Source: Myoxocephalus aenaeus (Eukaryota > Chordata > Actinopteri > Perciformes > Cottidae). Taken from it: a stretch of 64,000 nucleotides of DNA. The stretch lies in assembly GCA_038501785.1 (NCBI GenBank), contig JBAMJR010000073.1:973501-1037500 (forward strand). Direction: 5' to 3'. The position numbers were made by a program, and so were the translations under genes. Shown one piece after another: positions 24,131-35,668 of this stretch. Numbering within the stretch: position 1 is the stretch's first letter; each line of letters begins with the position of its first letter. Below the pieces are notes generated by a model. The model was given only the letters and a program-made list of their open reading frames with translations. It ran no database searches and was not told the origin of the DNA.

Positions 24131-26617
24131 TGCGAGTTTACAAAAAGTAACGCTGCGCTTGTAAAAAAAAAAAAAGAGGAAAAGAAAAAAGTGGTGCTAT
24201 TGAACCATTTCAACTGGAGATCAACGAGTCGGGAGCAAACAGACACCGTCTCTGTGCGTGTGTGCGCGTCGAAGTAGAAGAAACACAGACACACTCTCCA
24301 ATCCACATATTCACAAATCAGGCTTTTCACTATCGTACTCAATTTGATGTCATAAAAACAACAAGGCTGACGGGGGAGTCACATGTCCTGGTTCAAAGTG
24401 AGGTCGAGCGGCGCTGGCATGTGGATGGCAGTGGATATGGAATGGGAGTTTACACATAGGCTAGTCACCACACGGCATATGAGCTTTGCTCTCATCGCCA
24501 AAGCAGATAAAACACAAATTCAATACTCAACACTGTCAACACAAAATCATGAGCAGATTGTGGCTGTAGAGCAAAAAAAACAACAAAGCTCAGATTCTCA
24601 GGGCCCTGACACATGCCTCTTTTATTCCTCTCCGCCATAAGGGACCACCTGTTCTTTGGGCCCGGCAGCTTTTGTGACAGAGGTCAGTTTGTTTAGAAAG
24701 GAGACTTTCACAAAGATGTCCTTGCCCAGAGAGTTCTACCTTCGGCAGCTACACAAATGCTAGTCCGATTCCATGAGGTGCCTGACCATCTCTGTGAACT
24801 ACCTCCCCAAAACATGTTACTGTTGGATTTCTGTGTTTTCGTCTCCTGTCACATTTCTTATTTGCTTCATTGTCTGGATTTTATGAAGTCTAGTGTGTGG
24901 AGAAAAAAAAAGAGTTGGAAATAAACATGTACATTTAACCATCTACTGTAAGATTTTGAGATACTTGTACCTTACTTAAGTGTATCTATTTGAGCCACTT
25001 TATAGCCTACTTCACCACGTCAGAAGATTTATTTTTCCCGTATGTATTGTTAAAAATTCAACAACCAAACTATTCAAAGTAGTTAAGATTAGCTCCACCT
25101 TACAGCTACAACTGTAAAATGGTATTTACACATTAGCATCAGAAATAATATTCCAATCCTATGTAATATGTATAGTAGGCAATTTTCTGCCTACATAATG
25201 TTTGTTAATTTAAGCATATTGTTTCCTGTAATATGTCTGTACTTTTACTCCGATTTTCAATACATGACTTTTACTTAGTATTTCTACTGTGTCATTGATA
25301 CATTTACAAGTAAAGAATCTGAAGACTTTCTTCACTATTTCCAAAAGTATCTAAATCCTAGGATGGTAATTATGTAATGTAATTATATTGGTGTACCTCA
25401 TCAAGTCAATCATTATTGCAAGCTAAATTGAGTTAGAAGGTCAGAAACTCAAATCACTGTAAGTACCAAGGGAAAAAAACGTTTTGGTTTTATGGCACTT
25501 TGTGTTCTCTGCTTAAAGACTGGGAGTCATATGTCAGGTGTGTACAAAGAGCACAGCAGCTCAACACTACGGAGTCTTTTTGTTCCTTTTTACTAGTTCC
25601 TTTGAAGTTTTCCTATTTTTCTTTTATCAAAGAATGGTAGCCCAATGGCTTAGGAAGCAGCTTTGGCCAGTCCTAGAACCAGAAAGATACAAACATGCAC
25701 CGGTCAACAAAAGGTTTCGGAGTTTTAAGAAATCGAGTCCTTTAAGGAGACACTTTTCTGCACTATTTTTAGGATTGTATAGAAATAAATTATTTAAACA
25801 CACCATCCAACATGATGTTACAATGACTCAGCCCTCATATCAGCCGAAGCAAAACCTGTGAGGCACATATGTTTTTTCTATCTCATGAGCTCAACCAAGA
25901 CACCAAACATTTGAAAATTCATTTTGTAAGTCAACAAAACAGCGTGAAAAGAATGCAGTTGATAACACACAATTGCTAAAAAATACTTTACTGATATGTT
26001 AAATTCTAAAAGGGAATACAGAAATTACACAAGTATCACACTACACCTCACATACTGAATAAACAAAAAGGAGGTAGTTAGCACACTTAGTCTACAAACT
26101 ACTTTGTTTTCCCCGTAGAATTAAAGGCTGACTGCAAGAGAACTACCTACTGAAACACAAAAAAGGCAAAGAAAATGTAAAATTTTATCACCAATTTTCT
26201 AATAAAACATCTCCCTTTCATGTTAAACGGTATGTTTCCTTTGTTACCTTGTCACACACTGAAAACACATTGATCACATTAATAAAAAGGTAAAGATTAT
26301 CAAGTTCTTTACGTCGCATACAAGAAGTTAAATATATGTGTGTTAGAGTCAAACTATCAAAGGCAAACCGTAAGAGTACGCAGCAGTAAACATTTCCCAT
26401 ATGAATAACTTCTGCAAACAGGAACAATGAAGTTGCGACAAAAAAAAAAAAAAAAAAAATCACAGTGAAGCTTGTACTTGCTTTTCTAAAATTACCAGTT
26501 AAATGTCAGTGTCTGTTGTTAAAACGGTTCGTGGAAGGAATGTTATAACAAAACGGGGCATGCTCGAGATCAAATGTCACGATAGCAGCTGGAAGTGTGG
26601 CAACTCCGGGAAAATGT
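24131..26617. other. Intergenic region between arhgap21 5' end and prtfdc1 3' end
   Basis: AT-rich spacer that must include the prtfdc1 3'UTR at its right end. It holds a decayed MITE-like copy at about 24,950-25,345 and an A run at 26,441-26,459. No convincing polyadenylation signal could be chosen. Confidence 0.55.
24950..25345. mobile_element. Decayed MITE-like copy
   Basis: Phrases such as TACTTGTACCTTACTTAAGT, GCTCCACCTTACAGCTACAA and ACAAGTAAAGAATCTGAAGA match, in reverse orientation, those of the element at 62,584. Ends are not recognisable. Confidence 0.5.
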
Positions 26618-26713
26618 TCAGGCTTTCTGTTGGATGACATTCGCCTCCGTCTGCAGTCCTTCTTTTTCAATCTTGTACTTCATCTTCCCACTTTCGCTGA
26701 TCACACAGATATG
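26618..26713 (-). CDS. prtfdc1: prtfdc1 exon 9 and stop
   Basis: 31 codons and TGA: HICVISESGKMKYK is followed by IEKEGLQTEANVIQQKA. HPRT and human PRTFDC1 stop two residues or fewer after KYK/KYR, so about 17 extra residues are encoded here. Confidence 0.9.
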   Translation of the reverse strand, partial: HICVISESGKMKYKIEKEGLQTEANVIQQKA

Positions 26714-28043
26714 CTAAAAAAAAAAGAAGTAGAAAGAGCAATAAATAAAAAAATGTCCTCATTTGTTTTACGAGAAAGGCATTATGACCTCTTCCTCTGA
26801 ACAGTCGACTTTACAAACTTACATCTAAGTCTCTAAAATACTCATTGTAGTCCAATGCATATCCAACCACAAACCGATCGGGTATCTCAAAGCCGACATC
26901 TGAAATCAAAGACAAAGTGGAGCATTAAATGCAAATATTTCCACGGTCCACTGACTCACTGACTAGCGAGCTGCCACAATTGTTTTAAGTGTGCATGAAC
27001 CACTGACTCATAAACACATAAAAGGGTTGGTCAGGTACATACAGTCAGGAAGACACGCTGCGTTGTGTGGCACTCTCTTCACCAGCAATCTGGGGGAAAT
27101 AAAAGCAGACAATATCTCTTTCTCCCTGTCGCGTAGGACATGTTTTTAATTTTACAGCGGCAACCTGTGTCACTTAATCTGTCTTTGTCTCTCTTTTTAC
27201 CTCTCTGTCTAGACTGGAAAGGCAGGGAAATAAGTGATTCACAAAGCAGGACAACAGGGCTTTAGTGTGGAGTTCTTTAAAGACATAACTTACCCTGCGA
27301 CTTTGATCATTTTGGGCCGGAAGGCTTCAACGTGCTTCAGGAGAGTCTCCATCGTCTTCCCGGTGCCGACAATGGCCTGCAAAAAGGAAGAGTTAGAAAA
27401 ACTCGATTGAGAAACCAAGAGGGTCCCAATACGGAAATGCAGACGGAAAACAGATTGATTACACGGGAAAAGAAGAAGTTGGTCACACTGTACTTACATT
27501 ACGAAACTGTTTATGAGCATTTTCTTGAAATGACTTGACTTTAACTGGGGGGGGGGGGGGGGGGGGGCAGAAAAGAAAAAAAATCCAACACGTGTGGTTT
27601 AACACAAAACCGCCGCTGACCTCCTGCATCAGGAAGAGGTAAGAGTGGTGGTGTGCTGTGCTTTGTCATGGAGATGTGGGTCAACAAGAAAGGCTTGTCC
27701 TGACACACTTACCATAAACATTTCTCACTTGTGACAGCACATAAGCAGAGGGTGAAAGCACTAGACTGTCATGATACTCATGTAGAATCCTGTTTCTTAG
27801 CTTAAAGGACGAAGTATGAAAAGCTCATCAAAGTTAAATAAAAACGCTTTACAGATTTTCTCATATGAGAAAAATCTTAAAATAAACTTCAAAGGAACTT
27901 CATCCTGATTGGCATGTAGTTCTTGCCCAATTAACTGCATACACGTGGAATACTTTAATCGAAAGTAAAACGCGGACTAAATAAATTTCTATAAAGTAGA
28001 TGAACAAATCTTTAGTACCTAAACTACTTAAACCAGATTCTTT

Positions 28044-28131
<88 letters not shown>

Positions 28132-31100
28132 TTTGGTCACTTAGAGGCAGTGCAACAAACTGTAAACACAACATTGACATACTATCGCCTTTTTAAATTG
28201 ATCTGGCTGACGTTAGCATGCATTTGAAGTCGCGTCTTTGTCAACTAAATTGAAAGTCCAATATTCAGCCTCTAAGCTTCCTTGTCTGCCAAATGCTATG
28301 ACCTGCTCGTTGCTAACTTTGACTGTCTGCTGTTTGGTGCTGAGCAGGTAGTGTACAGGGGGCTTCGTTAGAGCGCAGATGAGAGTGGTGAGCACCAAAA
28401 CCTTACATGTTTGCACTGTAAAAACACTAAAACAAAGATGCCAAAATGCTCCATAGAGCTGAGGGGTGATAGTTCTCTGTGGGTTCGTCAATATGAGAAG
28501 AAAAGAAAAGAAAAAAACTCACAAATGATACGTCTCCATTTCATCCATTGATAACTGAGTGTCATGTCTAAAAGACACATACTGAATAAAGAATCAAAGA
28601 AAATGCAAGACTCTTAAAATATATACTATATGAAAGACACTTACTGCTGCTATACATGTTTGAGCACTGACTAAAGACTGTCGTTTCACATTTTTTAATT
28701 ATGCAATATCTGCACACCATAAGCAACCATGACTGCATGGCCACATGGATTTATTTCCTGTAAATGTCATTCCCTCCCTTGTGCACCTTTTCCCCAATAC
28801 GAAGGTCGACAAGAGAAAGTTTATGACCATGTTGGGAAGAAAGATTCACAAATATAGGTCAGCCAATTAAAAATGTTCCTCATGTTGAAAATAAAAGTTG
28901 AAACGGCTCCTCTTGACCTGGATAGCTGACCACGGCAAGAAATATAATAGGCCCACGTTTGGTGCAGAGGAAAACAGAGAAGCAAAAACATGGTTAACTC
29001 ACCTCCACAATCAGTACGTTCTTATGAGAGCACGTTGGCACGAGAAGAGAGGGGGAGAGAGGCAAAACAATTATTCTTGGTTAAGGACAAAAAGCAAACT
29101 GCTGCATCTGCTGATGAGCCACACACAAATTCAAAGACATCAGTTGCACAGCAGGGAAATTAATGCAGCAGAAAGATGTCGGCCTCCTCCACTTTGGAAA
29201 TCTCTGTCCCTGCAGTCCTCCTTTGAATGTCACACTGAAATAGCTGAGATTCTGCAAATGTTTGCCTAATCAACTGGAGACAACTGGGCACTATTTATAA
29301 TAGGAGTCACAGTCCAACAGTTCAACATAGCTCGGTCACGATGAATAAAAAAAAACAAAAAAAACTTAACTGCCACGTAAACCGTATGCAGTTTACTCTA
29401 CTTTTCAAACAAAGGATTCAGCCAAGCATGTAGTCATGCTTTGTCAAGGCCTCATTACTCATACAGATCTATTTACCGGTAGTGTGCAGTAAACCCTGGA
29501 GAAAGATAAAGGAATACGCTATATATTAAAAAGGGGAAGCTACTGCCAGAGACACTGTCAGGAGGGATGGGCGGAACATGAAGTATGTAATATGTTCCTT
29601 GTCACACAATTAGTTCACTTCTTCGTCGCAGCACTCTGTTACAAACAGGTGACTAAATTTAGCCATACATCACAGGGAGCTCAGGGATTTCACAAGCACA
29701 CTTTAAATACTGTGAGCGGAGCAGCAGGCAATGACTCAAGCTTACTACCTCATATCCTCTTCATGTTTCAGGCATTTATGCCCGCCTGGCTACGGGGCAT
29801 ATTAGTGTGCGAGTGTGGGCGTGTGCGTGCTCAGCTAAGAGGCGGGTGGCTGTGAGTGTTCAGATCAGCTGATTTATTTGACCTTGGAATACTCTTTCCG
29901 ACTTATGGCTGCTGTGGTAAGGGTTGAGTAATTCATCCCTGCCCATGCACATGCAGATGCTGCATATACAGATGTGTGCAGAGAAAAAGACAAGCGTGCG
30001 TGCACGCTCTACAAACTAGCTCCAGGCGTGCACACTCACAGACAGGCTGTTGCATCATATTTTAATGTCTACATCGGATGAAGAAACACCTGGACAAAAG
30101 CTACACATCAGATCTAATTTTAAATCAGGTGCACTGATTGTGCTAAAATAATGAAATTGATTAATTCAAGAGAGCGGCGTTTTCAATGCTGCTGTATCAG
30201 CTATTTGCAAATGAAAAAAATAATTGACCACTATTTTGAGACTTGATTCATCATTTCATGCCAACAGGTGAAATCAAAGCACTTGCTGCTTTTCAATGTT
30301 TTATGTGACACTATAATGAGTGTCAATGTGTTTTGCGCTTTTAAATTCAAAATCAGCGATTACCGTAAATGGTGTCCTTGCAGTCGCGGTATTCATGCAA
30401 CCCATTTCAAAAGGGCAAAAGCACTTCTTAACCCTTTTTGCGTGTGTCTCCTTCACACAAAGCCAAGTCTACTTGATATTATGTAGTAAGAACACTGAAA
30501 GTATTTCACAAGAAAAACATTAATCAAAGATTAGAGAGAAGTCTCAAAAGTAACGATCATTTTGTGTGCAAGAATGTTTAGTTTTTTTCCTTTCTTACAA
30601 CCCTTTCAATTAATCTCGTGAATCAGGTTGGAAATATCACCTTTAGTAAATAGTGTACACTATCAGAGGAGTCAGTCAGCACACACACACTCATTTTGAC
30701 TGCATGATAACAAATGAGGAGTGAGCCTGTGACAACTTGACCTCTGTCATCCTCCTGATCTGCTGCGATAGCAACTATATCCTCCCATTTTCGACTCAGA
30801 TAAAGAAGAGGAGGCCCTTAAACAATTACATTACAAAAGTTCTATCTGATCACTGCCATCTTTGATCTCCTTATACAGACGCACAGCAGCATTTCCTCAG
30901 GGTGGAGAGGGAGACGGCAGAGTAGAGGGAAGGCTGCCCTCTTGAGGCTGCTGTCTATCAATGCCCACCGTCTGAATGCCACAGTTTGCTTCATTGAAAA
31001 AGAGCTCATGATGACGTTTCAGTGCTCGGAATCAGTTCTTTATCAAGAGTCTAGCTGATTTTTTAATGGATTAGAGAAGAAGAGTATTACCTTTCCAGCT

Positions 31101-33473
31101 AAAAAAGACAAATCCTCTGCTCCGAGTATGTGAAGATCCTCCGTGGACTGGTCATTCTGAGGAAATCAAAATACCGAAATCAAAAAATTGGAAATGCAGG
31201 AGACCACATTGGCATTAAGTAGTGTGATCGCCACACTCGTGGACAGGAATCAGCAAACTTAAAACGAATGATGAATTAAAAGGTCAAAGTGTATTTTAGC
31301 ACAAAGCTCATGTCATCTGGACACTAATTTCAAAGTCTGAGGTATTCTTCTCCGGCGCCTGGGCTTCGGTGGCCACATGAAAACAGCACATTGGCGGAAA
31401 AGTCCCACAAATACCCCAACGTCATAACACTGTATGAAACATAACGCCCATCTCCCGACGGGAGCAGTGGAGGCTCACCAGGTAGCTCTTGAGCCGGATG
31501 AAGTGGACCCTCATGGGGATGGTGCGGTTGGAGTTGCGGCTGAGGGCCTTGATCCTGTCCACCAGGTCCACACAGAACTGGTAGCCGCCTTTCAGCACAC
31601 ACAGCACCACGATGTCGTGGTCCCCCAGGTCGTCCATGATGTTTCGAGCCAGACGTTCGGTCCTGTAAAACGACGCAAAGCGTGAACTTCTTCCGCGGCG
31701 CATTGAAAGATAAGTTGACTTACCAGCCAGGACGTGTCTGTCCAGCCTCCAGCATTGTGACGGTGACACTACTGATTGTTGACTGCAAGCCATCTCAAAA
31801 CACTTTGAACACATTTCATTGGAATTTGGTGGAAAGTTAGACCAGAGGCTAAAGAACAAGTGATACAGTTATCGGGGGCTGATCTCGATATCTTGAATGC
31901 AGGATGAGGCTTTTTTAAGTACAATAATAACTTTAGAGGAGAGTTGTTGTGCTCATTTCCAGGTTTGAACATGTTTTCAAGCTTTATTCTGAAAATAAAA
32001 CTCTTTATCTTTACTATACTGTGTCTGAATAAACCCTGAATATAACTTTATTCACCATCTGTCTTTATATGCTCCATTGCAGTGTGTTTTAAGGGATTTG
32101 AGTTGCTAGGCAACAGCTTGAGTCCATGTTTAATTCAGCTGATGTAATTCACATACATCACAACAAGGAAATAAACGAAAATAATAAGTTTTATGTTTAA
32201 AACTCTGATATGGTATTTATTATTGTATAGTTGTGACATCTATATACAGAAAGGCTCGTTTATTGTTGTTTCATACTTTCACAGTAATGATATAGCACTT
32301 ATACCGGCTAAATAATAATAAAAATACATACAGATCATACTTTTGACAATATGATACCTTTAACACAGCTGGGCAATATTCAACTTCCAATGGAATGATA
32401 TAATAATACGAATGTTTCATGTTATTGGTTTCTATACCAATGTAGGCCTGAAGAATGATTCTGATTGTAACGACAAATATTTTATCGATTGACAGAAAAC
32501 ATGTCACAACTATTCTGATAATCGAATAATTGTTTTTAGACATTTTTTTATCAAAAAAAACCTGTCATACGTGACAGTAAATACATATATGAATGCATTG
32601 GGGGTTTATGACTGTTGATCAGACAAACAAGACGTTAGAGGATGTCGATGTGGGAAATTAAACATTTGATTTTGTTTCAGAATTTTCTGGCGCTCTGCAC
32701 ACAAACGATGCATTAGCAGATTAATCGATAGAGGTATAGCCCCAGTTCTGAATATTAATAGCAGAAATGTCTTGCTCTTGTTTTACGTGTGACCAGTTGT
32801 GTATCATGTTATTCATGACGGTATCATTTTTTAAATTTATTTAGCCATTGTGATATATTAGTATGAATATTTTCATATAGATTTCAACATTTTAAAGCCT
32901 TTGATATAAAAAGTATGCCATGGTTGTCTATTAAAGTTTGTATACATTTTCTAGCATTGTGTGTGTGTTTGTGTGTGTGATCATTTTATAGATAAAACAC
33001 CAAAACCTCGACAGCTAAACACCACACCACACCACGGCCTACGACATCCCCCTAAATCTCCCCAGAATGCCCTCGGATCTGTCAACGTGTGGCTTTTCAC
33101 GCGACCCCGGGAAACACCTGGGCAGCTCCAACAGTTCGATGCTCGGCGGCGGGATGTGATCGGGTCGGGGTCGTACCTGTCCGTGATCACGCCGTGCGGA
33201 ATGAAGACGCAGTCCAAGTCTCCGGAGTAGTGCGCTGGGTAGCTGAAGAGGTCGAGACTGTAGCCCGGCCAGCCATCGTTAATCTGGGAGGGAAAACACC
33301 ACCATCGTGGATCAGAACACATCAAACGAGTTGCATCAATAAATTGCCACTGATCTGTTGCTTGCTTGAGACGACGTGGCTGGAACAGGCACTGCATGCG
33401 CAAGGTGCGCAGAGTTTGAACTGAGTCAACTTTTTTGCTTGCACAGCACTTGTCCCGCAATTCCCTGCACAAT

Positions 33474-33514
<41 letters not shown>

Positions 33515-33577
33515 TTCTCATTTGATTACCAAAATGCCGCCGCTTCTTCCCTCGGATTGGACAGCAGCGTCTTGCAT
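26618..33577 (-). CDS. prtfdc1: Phosphoribosyltransferase domain-containing protein 1 (HPRT paralogue), complete, 9 exons
   Basis: HPRT-family protein; human PRTFDC1 has very weak purine phosphoribosyltransferase activity because the catalytic Asp is Gly (family knowledge). Exons: 33530-33577, 33177-33283, 31479-31662, 31091-31156, 29003-29020, 27294-27376, 27043-27089, 26823-26899, 26618-26713. Together they give 241 residues, and the seven internal exon lengths equal those of HPRT1. Retained: the LKGG pyrophosphate loop, RLKSY of the flexible loop, LLVKR (purine-contacting Lys) and FVVGYALDYNEYFRDL. Changed: the ribose-phosphate loop reads VEAIVGTGKTM at residues 140-150, where HPRT has VEDIIDTGKTM. 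The INDGWPGY motif (Trp) and the position beside arhgap21 favour prtfdc1 over hprt1. The C-terminus is about 17 residues longer than in mammals. Start chosen by phase, A at -3, and similarity of the spacing to human PRTFDC1. Confidence 0.92.
26823..26899 (-). CDS. prtfdc1: prtfdc1 exon 8
   Basis: 77 nt (HPRT1 exon 8 length) encoding VGFEIPDRFVVGYALDYNEY then FRDLD, nearly identical to HPRT and PRTFDC1. Acceptor TGATTTCAG, donor GAT|GTAAGT. Confidence 0.97.
27043..27089 (-). CDS. prtfdc1: prtfdc1 exon 7
   Basis: 47 nt (HPRT1 exon 7 length) encoding LLVKRVPHNAACLPD. The Lys of VKR, which contacts the purine in HPRT, is retained; the following segment is diverged. Acceptor TTCCCCCAG, donor GACT|GTATGT. 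Confidence 0.95.
27294..27376 (-). CDS. prtfdc1: prtfdc1 exon 6 (catalytic loop)
   Basis: 83 nt (HPRT1 exon 6 length), encoding AIVGTGKTMETLLKHVEAF then RPKMIKVA. The two Asp of HPRT DIIDTGKT (134 and 137) are Ala and Gly. Acceptor TTTTGCAG, donor GCAGG|GTAAGT. Confidence 0.97.
27547..27567. repeat. G homopolymer (21 bases)
   Basis: Uninterrupted G run on the plus strand near prtfdc1 exon 6; length may be a sequencing estimate. Confidence 0.9.
28047..28128. repeat. (AT)41 microsatellite
   Basis: 82 bases of uninterrupted AT in prtfdc1 intron 5. Confidence 0.98.
29003..29020 (-). CDS. prtfdc1: prtfdc1 exon 5 (18-nt microexon)
   Basis: Encodes exactly NVLIVE between acceptor CTCATAAG and donor GAG|GTGAGT. 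HPRT1 exon 5 is also 18 nt with the same hexapeptide. Confidence 0.95.
29021..31090 (-). other. prtfdc1 intron 4
   Basis: Two kilobases without a recognised element. ORFs in it are short and unlike known proteins. Confidence 0.6.
31091..31156 (-). CDS. prtfdc1: prtfdc1 exon 4
   Basis: 66 nt (HPRT1 exon 4 length), 22 codons starting NDQSTEDLHILGAEDLS and ending LAGK. The HPRT GGDDLS motif is GAEDLS here. Acceptor TTCCTCAG, donor AAG|GTAATA. Confidence 0.95.
31479..31662 (-). CDS. prtfdc1: prtfdc1 exon 3
   Basis: 184 nt (HPRT1 exon 3 length). Encodes TERLARNIMDDLGDHDIVVL then CVLKGGYQFCVDLVDRIK and ending FIRLKSYL. LKGG is the pyrophosphate-binding loop and KSY belongs to the flexible active-site loop. 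Donor CTG|GTGAGC. Confidence 0.97.
31663..33176 (-). other. prtfdc1 intron 2
   Basis: AT-rich intron. About 32,440-32,750 resembles an old MITE copy; the rest shows nothing recognised. Confidence 0.6.
32440..32750. mobile_element. Decayed copy of the CAGGGCTGC MITE family, opposite orientation
   Basis: Contains TTCTGATAATCGAATAATTG, a T run, CAGACAAACAAGACGTTAGA and GCAGATTAATCGATAGAGG. Read in reverse these align with the interior of the family seen at 57,971. Boundaries approximate. Confidence 0.5.
33177..33283 (-). CDS. prtfdc1: prtfdc1 exon 2
   Basis: 107 nt (same length as HPRT1 exon 2), encoding INDGWPGYSLDLFSYPAHY then SGDLDCVFIPHGVITD. Acceptor CCTCCCAG, donor ACAG|GTACGA. The Trp and FIPHG motifs match PRTFDC1. 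Confidence 0.95.
33476..33511. repeat. (GT) microsatellite
   Basis: About 36 bases of GT, ending roughly 20 bases from the prtfdc1 exon 1 donor, in intron 1. Confidence 0.95.
33530..33577 (-). CDS. prtfdc1: prtfdc1 exon 1
   Basis: Encodes MQDAAVQSEGRSGGIL and joins in phase 0 to INDGWPGY. The donor TTG|GTAATC is weaker than average. CpG-richer sequence with a GC-box-like GGCGGAG lies just upstream. First exons of this family are variable, so this is the least certain exon. Confidence 0.65.
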
Positions 33578-33979
33578 GTTGTTTTCCTGCCGACTCACAA
33601 ACAAACAAACAAACAAGAAGAAAAGTCTCTCGGATGAGGAAAGCGGCAGTGAAAGTTTCTGAGGAGGATTTGGCACCTCGCGGAGAGAGGCGGAGCCTCG
33701 GGGAGGAGGAATTTGCCCAATCTGTTCGCGTCCCTCGGTGTCCTGTAATACTCCCCTGTGACCGCCAGGGGCAACATAACACGTATACTTCTCACTCTTT
33801 ACCACATGGATGCTTCTTTTTTGTGTGCTCATTGTGGTCGGTAAATGCAGGCGGGCGTGCACGGGTTGGGATCCGTGTTTTAGTCAAAGTAATGCTACAA
33901 CATATGATTAAGAATACCTAATTACAAGCAGTGGCCATGCACTTAAAGTGCAACAATCAGCTACATGGACAGAAATGAA

Positions 33980-34506
33980 CAGGGGTGGTAAGTAGATACA
34001 GTAAATACATACTCAAAGTACCCTTCCTACTACTTGAGTATTTCAATTTTCTGCTACTTTACACTTCTACTTTACAACATTTCATTGGCAAATCCTTTTT
34101 ACTTTGCTACATTTATTATGGCGGCTTAAGTTACTAGTTACTTTGCAGATTAATTCTACAAAATATAATCAACACATAAATAAGGATGTATTATTTTGTC
34201 TAAAGGTACACCTTTATTGATCCTTTGGTGATTTGCAAGCTACTCCGCAATATATAAAGTAAAGAAAAATGCACTTTTTTTACCAACATAAAAACAATGT
34301 TGCTACTGTCAAAAAATGTTTTGCATTTTTAATAGTAATGATATATATATTACTCTGAAATGAGTCATTCTGCATACTGAGCACTTTTACTTTTTGAATC
34401 GTAATCCTAATACTTTTGTACTTTCAGTTAGTTGTACCATAATATTTCTACACTGTGGCATTGCTTGTTTTACTTAAGTACAAGATCGGAGTACTTCTTC
34501 CACCAG
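33980..34506. mobile_element. MITE-like repeat (common fish CAGGGGTGG family)
   Basis: Starts CAGGGGTGGTAAGTAG and ends GAGTACTTCTTCCACCAG. The body is of the type TACTTGAGTATTTC, CTACTTTACACTTCTACTT, as in an abundant teleost hAT-like MITE. Target duplication not visible; the copy looks decayed. Confidence 0.65.
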
Positions 34507-34968
34507 CGATTAACAGTAAAAGTAGCCACTCAGAGTCCTTTCAGAGTTACTTACTATATGTGTTATTGGAGTAATATTCATTCATGTATAAGCAGTATTT
34601 TAATGTCATACTTAAGGTGGGGCTCATCATACCAATACTTACAAACTGTTGAGCAATTAAATCCATACCAATGCATCATATTTTAGAAGCTGCCATGTTT
34701 TAGATGTCAATCTTAATAGCTAAAAAAATGTAGTTGAGTTAAAGTAGATTTGGAGTTATGCAAGGGTAATAGTTTCAGTCAGGGGCGTTTCTAGGATCCA
34801 AGGAAAGGGGGGGCTTAGCCCCTAGACAAATGGCATGTGTGCGCGGCAATTTTTTTTCCGGCCCATTTGGGGCCGCGGATATCCATTGTTTCAGACAGTT
34901 CATAGATTGGTTAAATCAGAAAGAGTGTGATTTTGCTCTGTAGTTTTGCTTGCATTCATTCAGTATAT

Positions 34969-35263
34969 TGTAACGGACTGAGGGAAATGTTTTGTTATGA
35001 ATGTTATGTTCAGGAGGTCAGTGAACGTCTCATGAGCTGGGTAGTTGGAAGCGTGCCTGTGATTGGAGAGCGAGGGAGGGGGGATGTGGTTGGGTGTGTG
35101 TGTTACGAGCCGTTCGAGGTGAAGCTGGTTGAAAGGTTTTCACGGGGTTCTACTGTTGTTTTGGCGTAGGCTACGGCCCACAGTAGCCTGTTCTGTGTTC
35201 CCTTAATAAACACCCTATAAGCCATCTTACGTCTCGTAGCTTTCCTGACCCAGGGTCGCTACA
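34969..35263 (+). mobile_element. Solo LTR-like insertion inside the hAT element
   Basis: A 295-bp segment begins TGTAACGGAC and ends GGGTCGCTACA, with TGTA...TACA termini. It is flanked by 4-bp ATAT on both sides and has an AATAAA signal at about 35,204 near its end. This fits a solo long terminal repeat left after recombination. No internal retroelement genes are present. The family was not identified. Confidence 0.6.
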
Positions 35264-35668
35264 ATATGATAACAGAAGAGACAGAATGTCAGGGTCATAG
35301 TGAACACAAATATGAACTTTTCTCAAATAACGAGAGAAATACTTTTCCTGCTTGTAAAGGAAAGACGGATAAACTAGCTTTCATATCCGCGTCACTCCCA
35401 AATCCAATGGATGGAGAACGGACCTGACAGGGTCAACTTTTGAGTTGTTTACTTGTTTTATTTTCAGCAGAAGGGAATACGATTTTGATCAACATTTACA
35501 TCTATTTTGTTGTCTGTGTAGTTTTTACAAACCAGTAATATTGTATGCTCATCTGTATACTGAGATAAAGATGAACTAGTTCAGTGTCAAATATACTATT
35601 CAATAGAAAAATATCAAGTACATCTCAAGTACATCTGAATTATCGAATGATAAATATTGTATAATGGT

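Larger units (their letters stand above)
27377..29002 (-). other. prtfdc1 intron 5
   Basis: Contains a 21-base G run (27,547-27,567) only 170 bases from exon 6 and a pure 82-bp AT repeat (28,047-28,128). Otherwise AT-rich. Confidence 0.7.

Noticed and set aside
25630..25700. tRNA-like phrase GTAGCCCAATGGCTTA, possible tRNA-derived SINE head
   Set aside because: No B box (GGTTCGANTCC) follows at the right spacing.
28898..29269. 123-residue plus-strand ORF
   Set aside because: Antisense to the 18-nt prtfdc1 exon and surrounding intron, with no domain similarity.
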